From: an uncultured Porphyromonadaceae bacterium
GTDB taxonomy: Bacteria; Bacteroidota; Bacteroidia; Bacteroidales; Barnesiellaceae
DNA length: 29,158 nt
Direction: 5' to 3'
Assembly: GCA_900538555.1 (NCBI GenBank)
Contig: UPYI01000023.1
Coordinates: forward strand, 1-29,158
The position numbers were made by a program, and so were the translations under genes. Within the stretch, counting starts at the first letter, position 1. Each line of letters begins with the position of its first letter. Of this stretch, positions 1 through 7,384 are shown one piece after another. The notes below the pieces were generated by a model. It saw only the letters and a list, made by a program, of their open reading frames with translations. It was not told the origin of the DNA and searched no databases.

Positions 1-73
1 TCTTCAGGTTGGACTTGAACCAACGACCCTCTGATTAACAGTCAGATGCTCTAACCGACTGAGCTACTGAAGA
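1..73 (-). tRNA. tRNA-Asn (anticodon GTT)
   Basis: Read on the minus strand this folds as a complete cloverleaf. The 7-bp acceptor stem is TCTTCAG paired with CTGAAGA, the D stem is GCTC/GAGC with a 9-base loop, the anticodon stem is TCTGA/TCAGA around loop CTGTTAA (anticodon GTT, Asn), and the T arm is GTTGG-TTCAAGT-CCAAC. The 73 bases account for everything except the discriminator base, which lies just outside the window, so the gene is cut by one base at its 3' end. No CCA is visible because the edge is reached. Confidence 0.97.
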
Positions 74-100
74 AGGTGTCATTCCCTTAAAAATGCGATG

Positions 101-131
101 CAAAATTAATGGCTTATTTCTAATTATGCAA
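101..131 (-). promoter_or_regulatory. Promoter of tRNA-Asn
   Basis: On the minus strand there is TTG (129-131), a 20-base spacer, and TAATTTTG (101-108), which fits the Bacteroidetes sigma-70 pattern TTTG-N19-21-TAnnTTTG. The start site would be near 94-96, about 20 bases upstream of the mature tRNA. It overlaps the region that would carry the -33 element of the divergent kinase gene. Confidence 0.6.
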
Positions 132-139
132 TATATTTG
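132..139 (+). promoter_or_regulatory. Promoter -7 box of the PfkB kinase gene
   Basis: TATATTTG is a perfect match to the Bacteroidetes -7 consensus TAnnTTTG and sits 20 bases before the ATG at 160. The -33 region (about 108-113) has only a poor match to TTTG, so the call rests on the -7 box and its position. Confidence 0.5.
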
Positions 140-159
140 CAAAAAAAATTTTCTCTTTT

Positions 160-1152
160 ATGAAAGTAGTAGGTCTTGGGAATGCCCTTGTGGATATATT
201 GGCTCTGTTGAAATCGGATGAATGTATTGCGGAAACCGGTTTGATGAAAGGCGGAATGCAACTGATCGACGAGGATAAACTGCTTAAACTGAACAATCTG
301 TTTAAGGATTTCGACACGACGATGGCTTCGGGCGGATCGGCAGCCAATGCTATTTCGGGCTTATCGTGCATGGGAATCCCTTGCGGTATGATCGGAAAAA
401 TCGGATGCGATAGTTACGGCAGTTTCTATCGGCACGACATGGAAAATAGCGGGGTCGCTGTTCATTTGCTGGAAGGGAATTTGCCTTCGGGCTGTGCGAT
501 GACTTTGATTACGCCCGATGGCGAACGTACATTCGGTACGTATCTGGGGGCATCCGCTACATTGACTGCCGAGGAGTTGCACCGTTCGATGTTCGAGGGG
601 TACGATTTACTGCATATCGAAGGGTATCTGGTGCAGGACCCGGCGTTGATCCGACGTGCCGTGGAACTGGCGAAAGAAGCGGGTTTGCGCATTTCTCTGG
701 ATTTGGCAAGCTACAATGTGGTACGGGAAAATTATGATTTTTTCCACGAGCTGATACCGAACTATATAGATATTGTTTTTGCCAACGAGGAGGAGTCGCT
801 GGCATATACCGGCAAAATTCCGGAAGAATCGGTGCGTGAAATCGGTCGCCAGTGCGAAGTCGCTGTTGTGAAATGCGGTTCGCACGGATCGTTGGTGGTG
901 CGCGGCGATGAATACGTGGAAGTAGAGGCGGTTCCGGCGAACGTGATCGACACGACCGGAGCCGGCGACCTGTATGCCGCCGGATTTTTGTACGGACTGT
1001 TGAACGGGTATTCTTTGTCGGTCGCCGGCGAGATCGGATCCGAACTTTCGGGACGGGTGATCGAAATTACCGGCACGAAGATGAGTGAAGCGACGTGGGC
1101 TGAAATAAAGTTAAAAGTATCGGAGATTATTGCCGGAACGGTTGTCGGGTGA
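160..1152 (+). CDS. PfkB-family carbohydrate/nucleoside kinase (adenosine kinase-like)
   Basis: A 330-residue protein of the ribokinase/PfkB fold, which transfers phosphate from ATP to a sugar or nucleoside hydroxyl in the cytoplasm. Visible family marks are the N-terminal GNALVDI strand, the substrate-side glycine motif GGSAANA (residues 58-64), and the C-terminal PfkB signature DTTGAGD (264-270), in which D270 is the expected catalytic base and the GAG stretch forms the anion hole. Length is normal for the family. Bacteroidales genomes often carry this protein as an adenosine kinase-like enzyme, but the substrate cannot be read from the sequence; fructokinase or ribokinase activity is possible. 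ATG 160 follows a good -7 box. The S41 protease gene follows 29 bases downstream, so the two are probably cotranscribed although no shared function is obvious. Confidence 0.88.
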   Translation: MKVVGLGNALVDILALLKSDECIAETGLMKGGMQLIDEDKLLKLNNLFKDFDTTMASGGSAANAISGLSCMGIPCGMIGKIGCDSYGSFYRHDMENSGVAVHLLEGNLPSGCAMTLITPDGERTFGTYLGASATLTAEELHRSMFEGYDLLHIEGYLVQDPALIRRAVELAKEAGLRISLDLASYNVVRENYDFFHELIPNYIDIVFANEEESLAYTGKIPEESVREIGRQCEVAVVKCGSHGSLVVRGDEYVEVEAVPANVIDTTGAGDLYAAGFLYGLLNGYSLSVAGEIGSELSGRVIEITGTKMSEATWAEIKLKVSEIIAGTVVG

Positions 1153-1181
1153 TTATCTTCGTAGGAAGAATTTGTATAGGC

Positions 1182-2843
1182 ATGAGAAAGAAGTTCTATA
1201 TCGTTTGTTTAGTATGTGTATTGTCGGGGATATTCGGTGTTTCTGTCGCTAAGAATGATTCCCGGAGTTTCGAGATTTCCCGGAATCTGGATATTTACAA
1301 CTCTTTGTTTAAGGAGTTGAATATGGCGTATGTCGATACGGTCGATGTCGAAAAGGCGGTGTCGGATGCCATACAGGCTATGCTGGGACATCTCGATCCG
1401 TACACGGTATATATACCCGAAAAAGAGAAGGAGGATTTTGTTACCTCTACGACCGGCGAATACGCCGGTATCGGCTCGTTTATCATGCAGCGCGACGGGG
1501 CGGTGTATATTTCCGAACCGTATGAGGGAATGCCTGCCCAGCTCGGCGGTTTACGTGCCGGCGACAAATTAGTGATGATCGACAAGGATACGGTGACCGG
1601 ATGGAGCAGTGCGAAAGTAAGCGAACGGCTGAAAGGTCCTGCCAATACGCCATTGACGGTGACGGTGTCGCGTCCCGGAGTAGAGGGGCTGTTGTCGTTC
1701 GATTTGCGCCGTAAAAAGATACATATGAATGCCGTTGTGTATTACGGTGTGTTGGAGGAGTGTCCCAAGACGGGATATATTGCGTTGAGCAGTTTTACCG
1801 AAAGTTCGGCGCAGGAGGTGAAGAAAGCGTTTCTGGATTTGAAGCAGAAGGGCATTGAATCGCTGGTGCTCGATTTGCGCGGGAACGGCGGCGGTGTGTT
1901 GGAATGTGCCGTACAGATTATCAACTACTTTGTGCCGAAAGGAGTGGAGGTGCTTTCTACGCGGGGACGGCAGAAGCAGACGAGCCGTATTTATAAAACC
2001 ACGCAAGAACCGCTGGATGCCCATATCCCGTTGGCAGTGCTGATCGACGGCAATTCGGCGTCGGCATCGGAGATCGTTGCAGGCGCTTTGCAGGATCTCG
2101 ACCGGGCAGTGGTGCTGGGTATGCGTTCTTTTGGCAAAGGTCTGGTACAGTCTACCCGTACATTGCCTTACAATGGTTTGTTGAAGGTGACGATTGCCCG
2201 CTATTATATTCCCAGCGGGCGGTTGATACAGGCTATCGATTATTCGCACCGCAATCCCGACGGTAGTGTCGCCCGGATTCCGGACAGCCTGACCAATGAA
2301 TTTAAAACCGCCCACGGACGTATCGTGCGCGACGGTGGCGGTATTACTCCCGATATCAAGTCGGAAGAACGCAAGGTGGCGAATATCTGTTTTTACTTGA
2401 TGCGCGATTTCTATTTCTTCGATTTTGCCACGCAATTTGCGGCGGAACACGATTCGATTGCCGCGCCCGAACGATTTAAACTGACCGATGAGGATTATAC
2501 CCGTTTCAAGGAGTTTGTGAAATCGAAAGACTTCAAGTACGACAAACAGAGTGAGAATGTTTTGAAAGAGTTGCGCGATATAGCCAAATTCGAGGGTTAT
2601 TTAGACGATGAATCCGCCGCGTTGTTCGACCGGCTGGGCGAGCGTTTGGCGCACGATCTGGATAAAGACTTGGATACGTTCCGCCCCGAGATAGAAGAAT
2701 TGTTGGCGTTGGAGATCGTAAAACGTTATTATTTCCAGCGCGGGGAGGTGATCGAAGGCTTGAAACGTGACGAGGATGTGAAAGAGGCTTGCCGCGTATT
2801 GAACGATCCGGTCCGTTATCGCGAGATATTGAATTTGAAATAG
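1182..2843 (+). CDS. S41-family C-terminal processing peptidase (Tsp/CtpA-like)
   Basis: A serine protease of the tail-specific/CtpA family that cleaves periplasmic substrates near their C-terminus. The start chosen is ATG 1182 (553 residues) rather than the in-frame GTG at 1149, because it places a normal signal peptide (MRKKFYIVCLVCVLSGIFG) at the N-terminus. Next come a helical region, a PDZ domain (about 90-170, with GGLRAGDKLVMIDKD) and the protease core (about 190-365). The catalytic pair is visible as S294 in NSASASE and K319 in SFGKG, 25 residues apart as in Escherichia coli Prc. About 150 further C-terminal residues are charged and helical, a longer tail than CtpA but usual for Bacteroidetes members. 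It probably acts in the periplasm in protein quality control. Confidence 0.9.
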   Translation: MRKKFYIVCLVCVLSGIFGVSVAKNDSRSFEISRNLDIYNSLFKELNMAYVDTVDVEKAVSDAIQAMLGHLDPYTVYIPEKEKEDFVTSTTGEYAGIGSFIMQRDGAVYISEPYEGMPAQLGGLRAGDKLVMIDKDTVTGWSSAKVSERLKGPANTPLTVTVSRPGVEGLLSFDLRRKKIHMNAVVYYGVLEECPKTGYIALSSFTESSAQEVKKAFLDLKQKGIESLVLDLRGNGGGVLECAVQIINYFVPKGVEVLSTRGRQKQTSRIYKTTQEPLDAHIPLAVLIDGNSASASEIVAGALQDLDRAVVLGMRSFGKGLVQSTRTLPYNGLLKVTIARYYIPSGRLIQAIDYSHRNPDGSVARIPDSLTNEFKTAHGRIVRDGGGITPDIKSEERKVANICFYLMRDFYFFDFATQFAAEHDSIAAPERFKLTDEDYTRFKEFVKSKDFKYDKQSENVLKELRDIAKFEGYLDDESAALFDRLGERLAHDLDKDLDTFRPEIEELLALEIVKRYYFQRGEVIEGLKRDEDVKEACRVLNDPVRYREILNLK

Positions 2844-2940
2844 ACAAGCTTTTCTGCCGGTTGCTCTGGTGTACGAAAAGATGTATTATCGTTTGGGGTG
2901 TTGGACGGGAATCAACCCTGTATCGAGATGCCTTATATAA

Positions 2941-2979
2941 AATTAGCCCTCGCTGCTGTATCAGTGGCGAGGGCTAATT
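2941..2979. terminator. Bidirectional intrinsic terminator
   Basis: A perfect 13-bp stem, AATTAGCCCTCGC (2941-2953) against GCGAGGGCTAATT (2967-2979), with a 13-base loop. It lies between two convergent genes (the S41 protease ending at 2843 and the lipoprotein ending at 3025) and can serve both strands, with A/T-rich arms rather than a long T run. Confidence 0.75.
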
Positions 2980-3024
2980 CGTTAAAGAGTATTTCTGTAT
3001 AACCTCTTGTTCGGGAAGTAAGAT

Positions 3025-3603
3025 CTATTTATTGTAATAGTATTCGAAATCTACGTAAGTTTCAGCGTAAATTTTGCTGTTGTCGTTTTTGTCGTACAGC
3101 GTGTATTTGACTTTGGCAGTACCTTCTGTTTCGATATTGTTAAGTACCATGTGCAGACCCATCGTGGCAGACGTGCTGAATGCACAGTCTATTGAGTTTG
3201 TCGTTTCGCAATTTCCTCCAATGGCACCGTCGGTCATCAGTACGCACATGAATGCAACGGTATTTTTAGTAGTTTCCTGCGGATTGGCAGACGCGAAGTC
3301 GTTTAAAGCCTCTACTTTCAAAGTCGCCTCGATTTTGTTTTTCGTATGATTTTTGAATTCGAGGTCGAAAGCCATGTCCAGATCTCCTTTAATTCCTTCG
3401 AAAGCGATCTTGATCGGGTTTTCAGCCGTGTTCTCTGTCACTTGGTTACCTTCGTAGTGAACCGTTACGGGGTCGGTTACCGGTGTGGGATCCGGTTCGT
3501 CTTTTTCCTTGTCGTCACCGCAAGCCGTAAATGCTGTAACTGCTACGGCACAAGCTGCGAAATACATAAAAGAATGAAAAATGTTTTTTACCGTCTTTTT
3601 CAT
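3025..3603 (-). CDS. Small lipoprotein of unknown function
   Basis: A 192-residue protein starting at the ATG complementary to 3601-3603. The N-terminus (MKKTVKNIFHSFMYFAAC...) is a lipoprotein signal ending in a lipobox TAFTAC, giving lipid-bearing Cys28. The following residues GDDKEKDEPDP are strongly acidic, a feature of Bacteroidetes lipoproteins sent to the cell surface, so surface display is possible. The mature part alternates polar and hydrophobic residues and looks like a beta-sandwich of about 140 residues; three further cysteines are present (FMC, GGNC, SIDC). I do not recognise the family. A longer reading upstream to 3714 would begin at a TTG that lies inside the likely -7 box and is rejected. 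It is divergent from the T9SS operon, but no functional link can be shown. Confidence 0.8.
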   Translation of the reverse strand: MKKTVKNIFHSFMYFAACAVAVTAFTACGDDKEKDEPDPTPVTDPVTVHYEGNQVTENTAENPIKIAFEGIKGDLDMAFDLEFKNHTKNKIEATLKVEALNDFASANPQETTKNTVAFMCVLMTDGAIGGNCETTNSIDCAFSTSATMGLHMVLNNIETEGTAKVKYTLYDKNDNSKIYAETYVDFEYYYNK

Positions 3604-3876
3604 ATTTGTAATTATTAAGTTGTTAAAAAAATAGTCCGTTCGATAATTCTTATTCGCAAATGATTTCCCGTTCCGTCCGGATGTCAGACCGGAGTACAAA
3701 CCCTTGAATCGCAAAGGTAATGATTTTTTGATTTATGGGTGTAAATAAATCTTAAATCTGGGAGCTGCCGGAATCGTCGGATGTCGATCTGCCGAACTGT
3801 TGGAGTGTGTTGTGGCTGGGATTTTCCGTATCGTTTTTTTAATTTTTTCAGAAACGGAATACGGAGCCGGTAAAAA
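3604..3876. other. Intergenic region between divergent lipoprotein and T9SS operon
   Basis: This AT-rich, gene-free stretch holds the leader and promoter of the lipoprotein on the minus strand and the upstream flank of the T9SS promoter on the plus strand. I see no convincing coding frame or strong hairpin in it. Confidence 0.6.
3712..3719 (-). promoter_or_regulatory. Probable -7 box for the small lipoprotein gene
   Basis: On the minus strand TACCTTTG is a perfect TAnnTTTG match, with only a weak -33 (TTTA at 3742-3745, spacer 22). It predicts a leader of about 100 bases before the ATG at 3603. A second, poorer candidate (TATTTTTT) lies closer to the gene. Confidence 0.4.
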
Positions 3877-3908
3877 TTTGTCCGGGCAGATTCGTTTTTG
3901 TATTTTCG
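3877..3908 (+). promoter_or_regulatory. Promoter of the T9SS operon
   Basis: TTTG (3877-3880), a 20-base spacer, then TATTTTCG (3901-3908, 7 of 8 to TAnnTTTG) matches the Bacteroidetes housekeeping promoter with ideal spacing. The start site would be near 3914, giving a leader of about 85 bases before the porP ATG at 4001. Confidence 0.6.
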
Positions 3909-4000
3909 CTTCGATTTTTTATCGGGGTAAGACAATTTACACGGTGAAAGTCAGTTATTATAAAGGGAAGAGAGCGGTTGAAACTCTTTTCGGGAACGAT

Positions 4001-4957
4001 ATGCGGAATATTCGGTGGGTGCTTTGTTTCTGTTTCGGTTTGCTTTTCGTACAAGGGCAAGCCCAGACCGACGCACGGTACAGCCAATATTGGGCGTTGC
4101 CCGGTTATTATAATGCCGGAGCTGCCGGCAGCGGCGACCGTTTGAATCTGTTGGCGGCGACCAGCCAGCAATGGGTGGGCATGCCCGGCGCGCCCAGTTC
4201 GTTTTTCGTATCGGCGGATATGCCTTTCCGTTTTCTGAAACAGAATCATGGTGTGGGCATCATTATCGACAACGGCAAGGAGGGCTTGTATTCCAATATT
4301 TTGTTGGGTGTCCAGTATGCTTTCAAAGTGAAACTGTGGCAAGGTTATCTCGGTTTGGGTGTACAGCTCGGGATGGTAGATCAGAAGTGGGACGGTACGA
4401 AAGTCGATCTGTCGGGAGTGGAAGGCGACGATTATCATCAATCGACCGACGATGCCATTCCTACCACCGAACTGGAAGGTACGGCATTCGATATGGCGTT
4501 CGGTATTTATTATACGCATAAATATTTCTGGGTGGGATTATCGGCTACCCATTTGACCGAACCCACCATTTCGTTCGAAGAAAAATATGAAACTTATGTA
4601 CCTCGTTTGTATTATTTTATGGCGGGGGGCAATATTCCGATAAAAAATACGTTATTTGAATTACAGCCGTCATTGATGCTGCGCACCGATTTCCTGTTTA
4701 CGCAATTCGAGCTTTCGATGCGTGTGAAATACAACCGCTTGTTCTGGGGCGGTCTCGGTTACCGGCTCAACGACGCTCTGATAGTGATGATCGGAGCCGA
4801 ATATAAAAACTTTTTTGCCGGCTATGCCTATGACTATCCGTTGTCGGCGGTCGTAAAAGCCAGTAGCGGCGGTCATGAGGTGTTCTTGGGATACCGGATG
4901 AAGTTGAATTTTTCGGCGAAAAATAAGAATAAACATAGAAGTATACGTATAATGTAG
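4001..4957 (+). CDS. porP: PorP/SprF-family type IX secretion outer-membrane protein
   Basis: A 318-residue beta-barrel protein of the PorP/SprF family, the outer-membrane partner always found with the T9SS core. ATG 4001 is preferred over the reading from 3800 because it gives a signal peptide (MRNIRWVLCFCFGLLFVQGQA, cleavage about residue 21) and because the promoter lies downstream of 3800. Directly after the signal come QTDARYSQYW and YYNAGAAG, the family's usual start (compare SQY...NPAxAG). The rest has alternating aromatic and polar residues with many Gly, as in barrel strands, and ends near a strand-like GYRMKLNF. It is the first gene of the operon, 3 bases before gldK. In Flavobacterium the relative SprF exports the adhesin SprB; in Porphyromonas PorP is required for gingipain secretion. 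Confidence 0.9.
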   Translation: MRNIRWVLCFCFGLLFVQGQAQTDARYSQYWALPGYYNAGAAGSGDRLNLLAATSQQWVGMPGAPSSFFVSADMPFRFLKQNHGVGIIIDNGKEGLYSNILLGVQYAFKVKLWQGYLGLGVQLGMVDQKWDGTKVDLSGVEGDDYHQSTDDAIPTTELEGTAFDMAFGIYYTHKYFWVGLSATHLTEPTISFEEKYETYVPRLYYFMAGGNIPIKNTLFELQPSLMLRTDFLFTQFELSMRVKYNRLFWGGLGYRLNDALIVMIGAEYKNFFAGYAYDYPLSAVVKASSGGHEVFLGYRMKLNFSAKNKNKHRSIRIM

Positions 4958-4960
4958 CTT

Positions 4961-6370
4961 ATGAAAAAGTGGTTTTATATGGGGCTTGTACTGCTCCTTT
5001 CGTCTTGTGCTTCCTCTTCGATGAGTAATGGCGGAGAGGTGACCGGTGTAGGCGGAACGGCATGGGCGGAACCTACTCCTTACGGAATGGTGCTGGTGAA
5101 CCGTGGCGCGTATAAAATGGGTCCTGCCGAGAAAGACAGCCTGTGGGGGCTGGTGCAAGACCCGAAAGGCGTTTCCGTAGAATCGTTCTGGATGGATGAG
5201 ACGGAGATCACCAATGCAAAGTATAAGCAATTCGTATTGTGGGTGCGCGACTCGATCATCCGCGAACGTCTTGCCGATCCGGCATTCGGCGGAAACGAAA
5301 TCTTCAAGATTGAAGAAGATAAGGAGGGAAATCCGGTAAAACCCCGTTTGAACTGGAACAAGCCTATTCCGTGGCGTAACCCGTCGGAAGAGGAGGCGCT
5401 TGCGATTCAAAGCGTGTTCCGTACCAACCCGATTACCGGTGAAAAAGAGTTGGATGCTACGCAGATGAACTATCGTTTCGAAGTGTACGACCATACCGAA
5501 GCGGCTAAACGCAAACATCGTCTGGATGTGAAGCGTCGCGACCTGAACACGGATCATGCCCCCGACTACACGCCGGTAATGATTTCGAAAGACACGGCGT
5601 ATATCGACGACGAGGGAAATATCGTGTCGCAGACCATTACGCGCGAATTAAGCAGCGAATTCGATTTCCTGCATACGTATATTATCAATATCTATCCCGA
5701 TACGACGGTTTGGGTAAACGATTTCGAAAACGCATATAACGAACCGTACGTACGGCTTTACTTCTCGCATCCCGGATATAACGACTATCCGGTAGTGGGT
5801 GTTTCGTGGGAGCAGGCAAACGCATTCTGTGAATGGCGTACCCGCTATTTGCGCGGCGCATTGACGCGCGGTGTGATTGTCGAACCGTATCGCCTGCCGA
5901 CCGAAGCGGAGTGGGAGTTTGCTGCCCGTGCCGGAAAATCCGAAAACAAATATCCGTGGGCTGGCGATGTGCCGATGGCGGAGAAAGGTTGCTTCTATGC
6001 CAACTTCAAACCGATGGACGGAAACTATATCAAGGACGGGCACCTGATCACGGCAAAAGTCGGATCGTACTCGCCGAACGAATTCGGTCTGTACGATATG
6101 GCGGGCAATGTATCGGAATGGACTTCTACCGCATATACCGAAGCGGTATCGGAGCTTACCAGCGATATGAATCCGGAATACCGCTATAACGCCGCTATGG
6201 AAGATCCCTACAAGATGAAGCGCAAGATTGTTCGCGGAGGATCGTGGAAAGACGTTTCGTCGTTTGTACGTTCCGACATCCGTATGTGGGAGTATCAGAA
6301 CGAACAACGCTCGTATATCGGATTCCGTTGCGTGCGTACGCAGATCGGTTTTGCCAAAGGGCGTAAATAG
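4961..6370 (+). CDS. gldK: Type IX secretion system lipoprotein GldK/PorK
   Basis: A 469-residue lipoprotein: MKKWFYMGLVLLLSSC gives a signal II lipobox with Cys16. The remainder is a formylglycine-generating-enzyme/sulfatase-modifying-factor fold, seen in YGMVLVNRGAYKMG near residue 40, WMDETEITNAKY, PVVGVSWEQANAFCEWRT, YRLPTEAEWEFAARAG, GLYDMAGNVSEWTS and the closing RGGSWKD...IGFRCV. In GldK the fold is structural: with GldN it forms the large periplasmic ring attached to the outer membrane. An insertion of about 130 residues (roughly 120-250) within the fold is usual for GldK. It sits 3 bases after porP and 40 bases before gldL, in the fixed order porP-gldK-L-M-N. Confidence 0.96.
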   Translation: MKKWFYMGLVLLLSSCASSSMSNGGEVTGVGGTAWAEPTPYGMVLVNRGAYKMGPAEKDSLWGLVQDPKGVSVESFWMDETEITNAKYKQFVLWVRDSIIRERLADPAFGGNEIFKIEEDKEGNPVKPRLNWNKPIPWRNPSEEEALAIQSVFRTNPITGEKELDATQMNYRFEVYDHTEAAKRKHRLDVKRRDLNTDHAPDYTPVMISKDTAYIDDEGNIVSQTITRELSSEFDFLHTYIINIYPDTTVWVNDFENAYNEPYVRLYFSHPGYNDYPVVGVSWEQANAFCEWRTRYLRGALTRGVIVEPYRLPTEAEWEFAARAGKSENKYPWAGDVPMAEKGCFYANFKPMDGNYIKDGHLITAKVGSYSPNEFGLYDMAGNVSEWTSTAYTEAVSELTSDMNPEYRYNAAMEDPYKMKRKIVRGGSWKDVSSFVRSDIRMWEYQNEQRSYIGFRCVRTQIGFAKGRK

Positions 6371-6410
6371 GCAGGAAGAAAAATAAAAAAGAAATCATAT
6401 TCTCGGTGAA

Positions 6411-7382
6411 ATGGGAAAATATAAGAGATATAAAAACAGCGTAGAAAAATTCTTGTCGAGCGATAAGGGACAACGGTTTTTCAATTGTGCATACAGTATA
6501 GGTGCCGCCGTCGTTATCTGGGGTGCATTGTTTAAGATATTGCACCTGCCGGGCGGCAGTTTGTTGCTTTCGATCGGTATGGGTACGGAGGTATTGATGT
6601 TTTTGCTTTCGGCTTTCGATTCTCCGGCAAAATCGTATCATTGGGAAGAGGTATTCCCGGTGTTGAACTCGAAAGATCCGGACGATCGTCCCGATTTTTC
6701 CGGTGGAAACGGCATAGTGACAGGCGGTATAGCTCTCTCGGGCGGAAAAGGTATTACCCCGGCAGATGCCCGTCGTGCAGTCGGTATTCCCGATAGCGTG
6801 TCGTTGAGCGAATCCGATACGCAAAGCCTTACCGAAAGTATTCAGAAGATGTCGGCAGCAGCCGACCAGCTTTCGCGGATGGCGGAACTGACCGATGCCA
6901 CTCAGCAATATCTCTCCCAGTTATCGGGTATTGCCGAACAGATGGATCAGTTGCGGCAGGCTACCGAATCGCTTACGAACGTATCGAATGTATTGTTGCA
7001 ATCGTATGAAAGCATCACCGAAAATTCGGAAGGAATCAAGGGCTCTTCGCGCGGATATATCGATGGGATGGAGGATTTGAACCGGAATATCAACGGGCTC
7101 AATACGATTTACGAAATACAGTTGAAGAGCATCAGCTCGCAGCTCGACAATATCGAGCGGGTGAATGCCGGTCTGCGGAATATCCGCGATATGTACGAAG
7201 GATCGGTAAGAGACAGTTCGGACTATTGCCGCGAAACGGAAAAGATGACCGAATATATCCGTCAGCTCAATACGGTGTACGAACGCATGATTACGGCAAT
7301 GACCATCAACATGTATCGTCCGATGAATACTCCGGCGGCACCGGTTGCCCCTGAGGAACGACCTGCAAAAACAGAAGAATAG
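6411..7382 (+). CDS. gldL: Type IX secretion system inner-membrane motor protein GldL/PorL
   Basis: A 323-residue protein with two N-terminal membrane helices, about residues 25-44 and 50-68, and a long cytoplasmic part. The second helix holds a buried acidic residue, E60 in GMGTEVLMF, matching the conserved Glu of the Flavobacterium GldL motor needed for proton-driven rotation. The hinge LHLPGG between the helices is also typical. The cytoplasmic region (about 130-290) is predicted coiled coil, rich in Leu, Gln, Ser and Glu, with a low-complexity Pro/Ala end (NTPAAPVAPEERP). Five GldL surround two GldM in known structures. The stop codon is separated from the gldM start by 2 bases, which fits coupled translation of the two motor subunits. 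Confidence 0.95.
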   Translation: MGKYKRYKNSVEKFLSSDKGQRFFNCAYSIGAAVVIWGALFKILHLPGGSLLLSIGMGTEVLMFLLSAFDSPAKSYHWEEVFPVLNSKDPDDRPDFSGGNGIVTGGIALSGGKGITPADARRAVGIPDSVSLSESDTQSLTESIQKMSAAADQLSRMAELTDATQQYLSQLSGIAEQMDQLRQATESLTNVSNVLLQSYESITENSEGIKGSSRGYIDGMEDLNRNINGLNTIYEIQLKSISSQLDNIERVNAGLRNIRDMYEGSVRDSSDYCRETEKMTEYIRQLNTVYERMITAMTINMYRPMNTPAAPVAPEERPAKTEE

Positions 7383-7384
7383 CT

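Noticed and set aside
1569..2450. A 293-codon minus-strand frame opposite the S41 protease
   Set aside because: The Arg/His/Gln-rich composition is typical of an antisense shadow, and the protease on the plus strand has its catalytic residues.
3800..4000. N-terminal extension of PorP (67 more residues)
   Set aside because: It would bury the signal peptide inside the protein and it overlaps the predicted promoter at 3877-3908.
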